Source: Cryptosporidium bovis
Lineage: Eukaryota > Apicomplexa > Conoidasida > Eucoccidiorida > Cryptosporidiidae
DNA: 64,000 nt
NCBI GenBank assembly: GCA_009768925.2
Contig: VHIT02000018.1
Span: 485,912-549,911 of the forward strand
Reading direction: 5' to 3'
The translations under genes were made by a program, and so were the position numbers. Shown here one piece after another: positions 61,635 to 64,000 of this stretch; position 1 is the stretch's first letter; every line of letters starts with the position of its first letter. Under the pieces are notes generated by a model that was not told the origin of the DNA, did not search any database, and was given only the letters and a program-made list of their open reading frames with translations.

Positions 61635-64000
61635 TCATGTCAATAATGATATCTTTTCTTTAATAATTTTATTAATTTCTAGTATTGAGATAAGATCACT
61701 ATTATTTTTATCAACATTACTATTAACATTATTATTAATGATATCATTATTGCTATTATTATTTTGTGACGATGAAAACAATAAATTATTAAGGCAAAAT
61801 AATAATCTTTCTTTTAATTCAAAATTTTTGATAATGTTACTATCATTAGAAAGTTCAATTAATTTATTGCCAATATCATTCCAATTATTTATTATTATTT
61901 TAGATACGTCAGAGTAAGATGACAACATTGCCAAAGCACCAAGAGAAGCTTTTTGAATTCGAACGTCGTTTTCTGAAGAGAAAGCAGCAAACAATTTTAA
62001 ATCTTCAATACCATTTGATTTGCTATTGATAAAATGTTTTGAAACAACGTAGTCTTTATTACAAAAGTTACATAACCCTTCCAATCCAGTTGATCTAAGT
62101 AGAATATTATCGGAAAAACAAAGATTTTTAAGTAAATTCCATCCAATCCCATTATTATAAATACGAATAGTAATAGAATCATAATCAATATCTTGAGACA
62201 ATTTATCAAGCGATTTACTTAAAATATTTGTAATAGCTAATGCTGATTCATATTGAAGTAATTCATGTTCATCATCCAAAAGGGACTGTATTCTAATGGC
62301 ACTTTCTAATAAAAGTTTGTATGATATAAGTGAGGGTGATATATAAATAAGTAATCTTGAAACAGCTTGTTTATATTCTCTCATTCTATCAATAAGATAT
62401 TTTTTATTAATAGGTGATCTGGAAGATTTATTGTTTAGGTTACCATTAATTCCATTTTCAATTATGGCAATAGAATCAAGTAAACATTTTAATCCACCAT
62501 TTTTTACAATTTTTCCTCTATGTAATAAAATTAATTTTGAGTCATTATTATTTACAGTTATTAAATCACATATATTATTTGAAATACTTAATATAATAGG
62601 TAAGGATGACAAAATTATAAATGACTCATTATTTTCATTCAACAATTTTGAATTATTATTAATATTATTCAATATTAAATATAGGTGATTTATTAAATTT
62701 GTATTATCCATAATAATATTCCTAAATTTATTTACAAGTGATTCATCACCGCGATCATAAAGACCGTTTTTCTCGCCTTTGCTATATTTTGGTAATTTAT
62801 TGTACATAATTTCAAGTTCTTCTAATTGGGATTGATCAAAATCAAAATAATCCTGAGAATTTAATTGTTTGTAATATCTTTGCCTCTTTAGGAAATAAAT
62901 ATTTTTATTGTTATCATTAATATTTTGAACTTCAGTTGATGGATCTGACTCATTACAAGTAAGTAAATTCTGAATAAAAGATAAATATAAATAAAATAGA
63001 GAATGTAATGTGCATTTAATATTATTATTATTTATGTCAATAATATTGGAAATATCAAGTACAGACAATATAAATAATCCATTGTTTTCAATCATTTTTA
63101 AGCTTAATAATATAATTTTAAATGTTTTATGCATTGAAAGTATTGTAAGTATCTCAAAATAGTTTTGTATACAAGACCAATAAATGCCAATGTATAAATT
63201 ATTACTATTTCGATTATTATCACTATTACTCTTATTGGTCTCAATAAAACTAGTCCACAACTTTTTTAGTAATTCTGAGATATTTAGTTTGTCAATTAAA
63301 AGTGAAAGAATGTTATTATTTTCGACACTGAATTTCGATATTCCATTTAGTAGTCTACAACAAGAATTTAATTTATTAATATTAGCATTAATATTATATT
63401 CATCAATAATATATTTACAATTATTATACAATATAACAACAGTATCTTCATCCTTGGCAATAGATCCTCTTATTTCACTATATTCCATAAGCAATGAAAT
63501 AATTTCAATACAATTAGTTCTAATAATAGATTCATAAACATCATTATCAAGTGGATAAGGTGAGGAATTATTTGAACTGTTATTTTTAGAGTAGTTAAGT
63601 AACAAATTATAATCTTTACTGTTAGTAATAATTAAAAGTAAAATACAATGAACAATTTGTGGATAATTAATAATATTGGCTTTAAGTACTCCTCTATTTG
63701 AAAAATGTAACACTTTAATTCCAATCAGGCCAGTAATAAACGATAAATAATCACTAATAATCCAGTTAGAGTGTTTGTATTCATTATTATTATCATCACT
63801 ACTATCAATATTATTATCATGGTTATCATAATATTTAGTTATTGATTTAAGAATATATTTTTGAATGAAATGATTACTTGAAATGGAATTAACATCAATG
63901 GTGTCATCCCTTTCCTTTTCTGAGAGTAATGAAAAAATAATGCTTAGAATAAACTCACAGTTATTAATAATGTTATTAAATGTATTATTATTATTAGAAC
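61635..64000 (-). CDS. UNC45: UNC-45 myosin chaperone, C-terminal part (cut by window edge)
   Basis: The frame is open from the window edge to the stop at 61635, giving 788 codons of a gene whose start lies beyond 64000. The C-terminal armadillo region is recognisable: LLDDEHELLQYESALAITNIL, LRSTGLEGLCNFCNKDYV, VRIQKASLGALAMLS and RLLFCLNNLLFS match the UCS/UNC-45 order (LLQYEAALALTNLA, LRQAATE.MCN, VQNAAAGALAML). UCS proteins fold myosin motors with Hsp90. The TPR domain of the full-length form would lie outside the window, so I cannot say whether this is a TPR-bearing UNC-45. Asn-rich inserts (~310-370) lengthen the loops. The region upstream of 63713 (WIISDYLSFITGLIG) also fits an ARM helix, so a GTG at 63713 is not the start. 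Confidence 0.82.
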   Translation of the reverse strand, partial: SNNNNTFNNIINNCEFILSIIFSLLSEKERDDTIDVNSISSNHFIQKYILKSITKYYDNHDNNIDSSDDNNNEYKHSNWIISDYLSFITGLIGIKVLHFSNRGVLKANIINYPQIVHCILLLIITNSKDYNLLLNYSKNNSSNNSSPYPLDNDVYESIIRTNCIEIISLLMEYSEIRGSIAKDEDTVVILYNNCKYIIDEYNINANINKLNSCCRLLNGISKFSVENNNILSLLIDKLNISELLKKLWTSFIETNKSNSDNNRNSNNLYIGIYWSCIQNYFEILTILSMHKTFKIILLSLKMIENNGLFILSVLDISNIIDINNNNIKCTLHSLFYLYLSFIQNLLTCNESDPSTEVQNINDNNKNIYFLKRQRYYKQLNSQDYFDFDQSQLEELEIMYNKLPKYSKGEKNGLYDRGDESLVNKFRNIIMDNTNLINHLYLILNNINNNSKLLNENNESFIILSSLPIILSISNNICDLITVNNNDSKLILLHRGKIVKNGGLKCLLDSIAIIENGINGNLNNKSSRSPINKKYLIDRMREYKQAVSRLLIYISPSLISYKLLLESAIRIQSLLDDEHELLQYESALAITNILSKSLDKLSQDIDYDSITIRIYNNGIGWNLLKNLCFSDNILLRSTGLEGLCNFCNKDYVVSKHFINSKSNGIEDLKLFAAFSSENDVRIQKASLGALAMLSSYSDVSKIIINNWNDIGNKLIELSNDSNIIKNFELKERLLFCLNNLLFSSSQNNNSNNDIINNNVNSNVDKNNSDLISILEINKIIKEKISLLT

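Overview
This window is very A+T-rich nuclear DNA from a compact protist genome. The best fit is an apicomplexan of the Cryptosporidium type. The grounds are: Asn-, Asp- and Thr-rich low-complexity runs inside otherwise conserved proteins; mostly single-exon genes with only four short introns visible; a plant-like calcium-dependent protein kinase; a Kelch-phosphatase (PPKL); a secreted Thr-repeat mucin-like protein; and intergenic sites resembling E2F (TTTCGCG, TTGGCGCCAA) and AP2 (GCATGCAT) motifs. The species cannot be fixed from the sequence alone. I see no mobile element, tRNA, rRNA, CRISPR or viral remnant.

Layout, left to right, with 21 protein genes. (1) 1-17.7 kb is rich in phosphorylation and RNA functions: the 5' half of a Ski2 RNA helicase (runs off the left edge), a 998-aa acidic protein with a C-terminal RVxF phosphatase-docking motif, a large CDPK with an insert inside its kinase domain, PPKL (three exons) and a PP4 regulatory subunit 2 homologue (two exons). 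(2) 17.7-36.5 kb holds a 2709-aa CLU-family protein, a small protein ending in Gly-Cys-Cys, a TRAPPC10/Trs130-like TRAPP II subunit, and a CCCH zinc-finger plus WD40 protein. (3) 36.9-42.1 kb holds a secreted mucin/VWA/EGF protein, the SNARE Vti1 (two exons) and the ribosome-biogenesis factor RRP36. (4) 42.5-54.5 kb is enriched in microtubule and spindle functions: a centrosome-like coiled-coil protein, an unrecognised 514-aa protein, tubulin cofactor D, the GTPase DRG2 and the kinetochore protein SPC25. (5) 54.9-64 kb holds an ASNSD1-type asparagine-synthetase-like protein, an F-box-like protein, an MFS transporter and the C-terminal part of an UNC-45 myosin chaperone (runs off the right edge).

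The genes do not form operons. Spacing follows promoters: all four convergent pairs are separated by only 5-125 bp, while spacers that contain a 5' end are mostly 0.4-1.6 kb. Vti1 and the TRAPP II subunit act in vesicle traffic that would also carry the mucin-like protein. TBCD, SPC25 and the coiled-coil protein belong to tubulin and spindle biology. PPKL, PPP4R2, the CDPK and the RVxF protein belong to phospho-signalling. The most unusual features are the mucin-VWA-EGF protein with an exact 51-bp repeat, the CDPK kinase insert, a CLU protein carrying a CxxC pair in a lineage with only relict mitochondria, and a two-element promoter layout (GAGGGGAGGG plus GGCGCC) shared by two genes.
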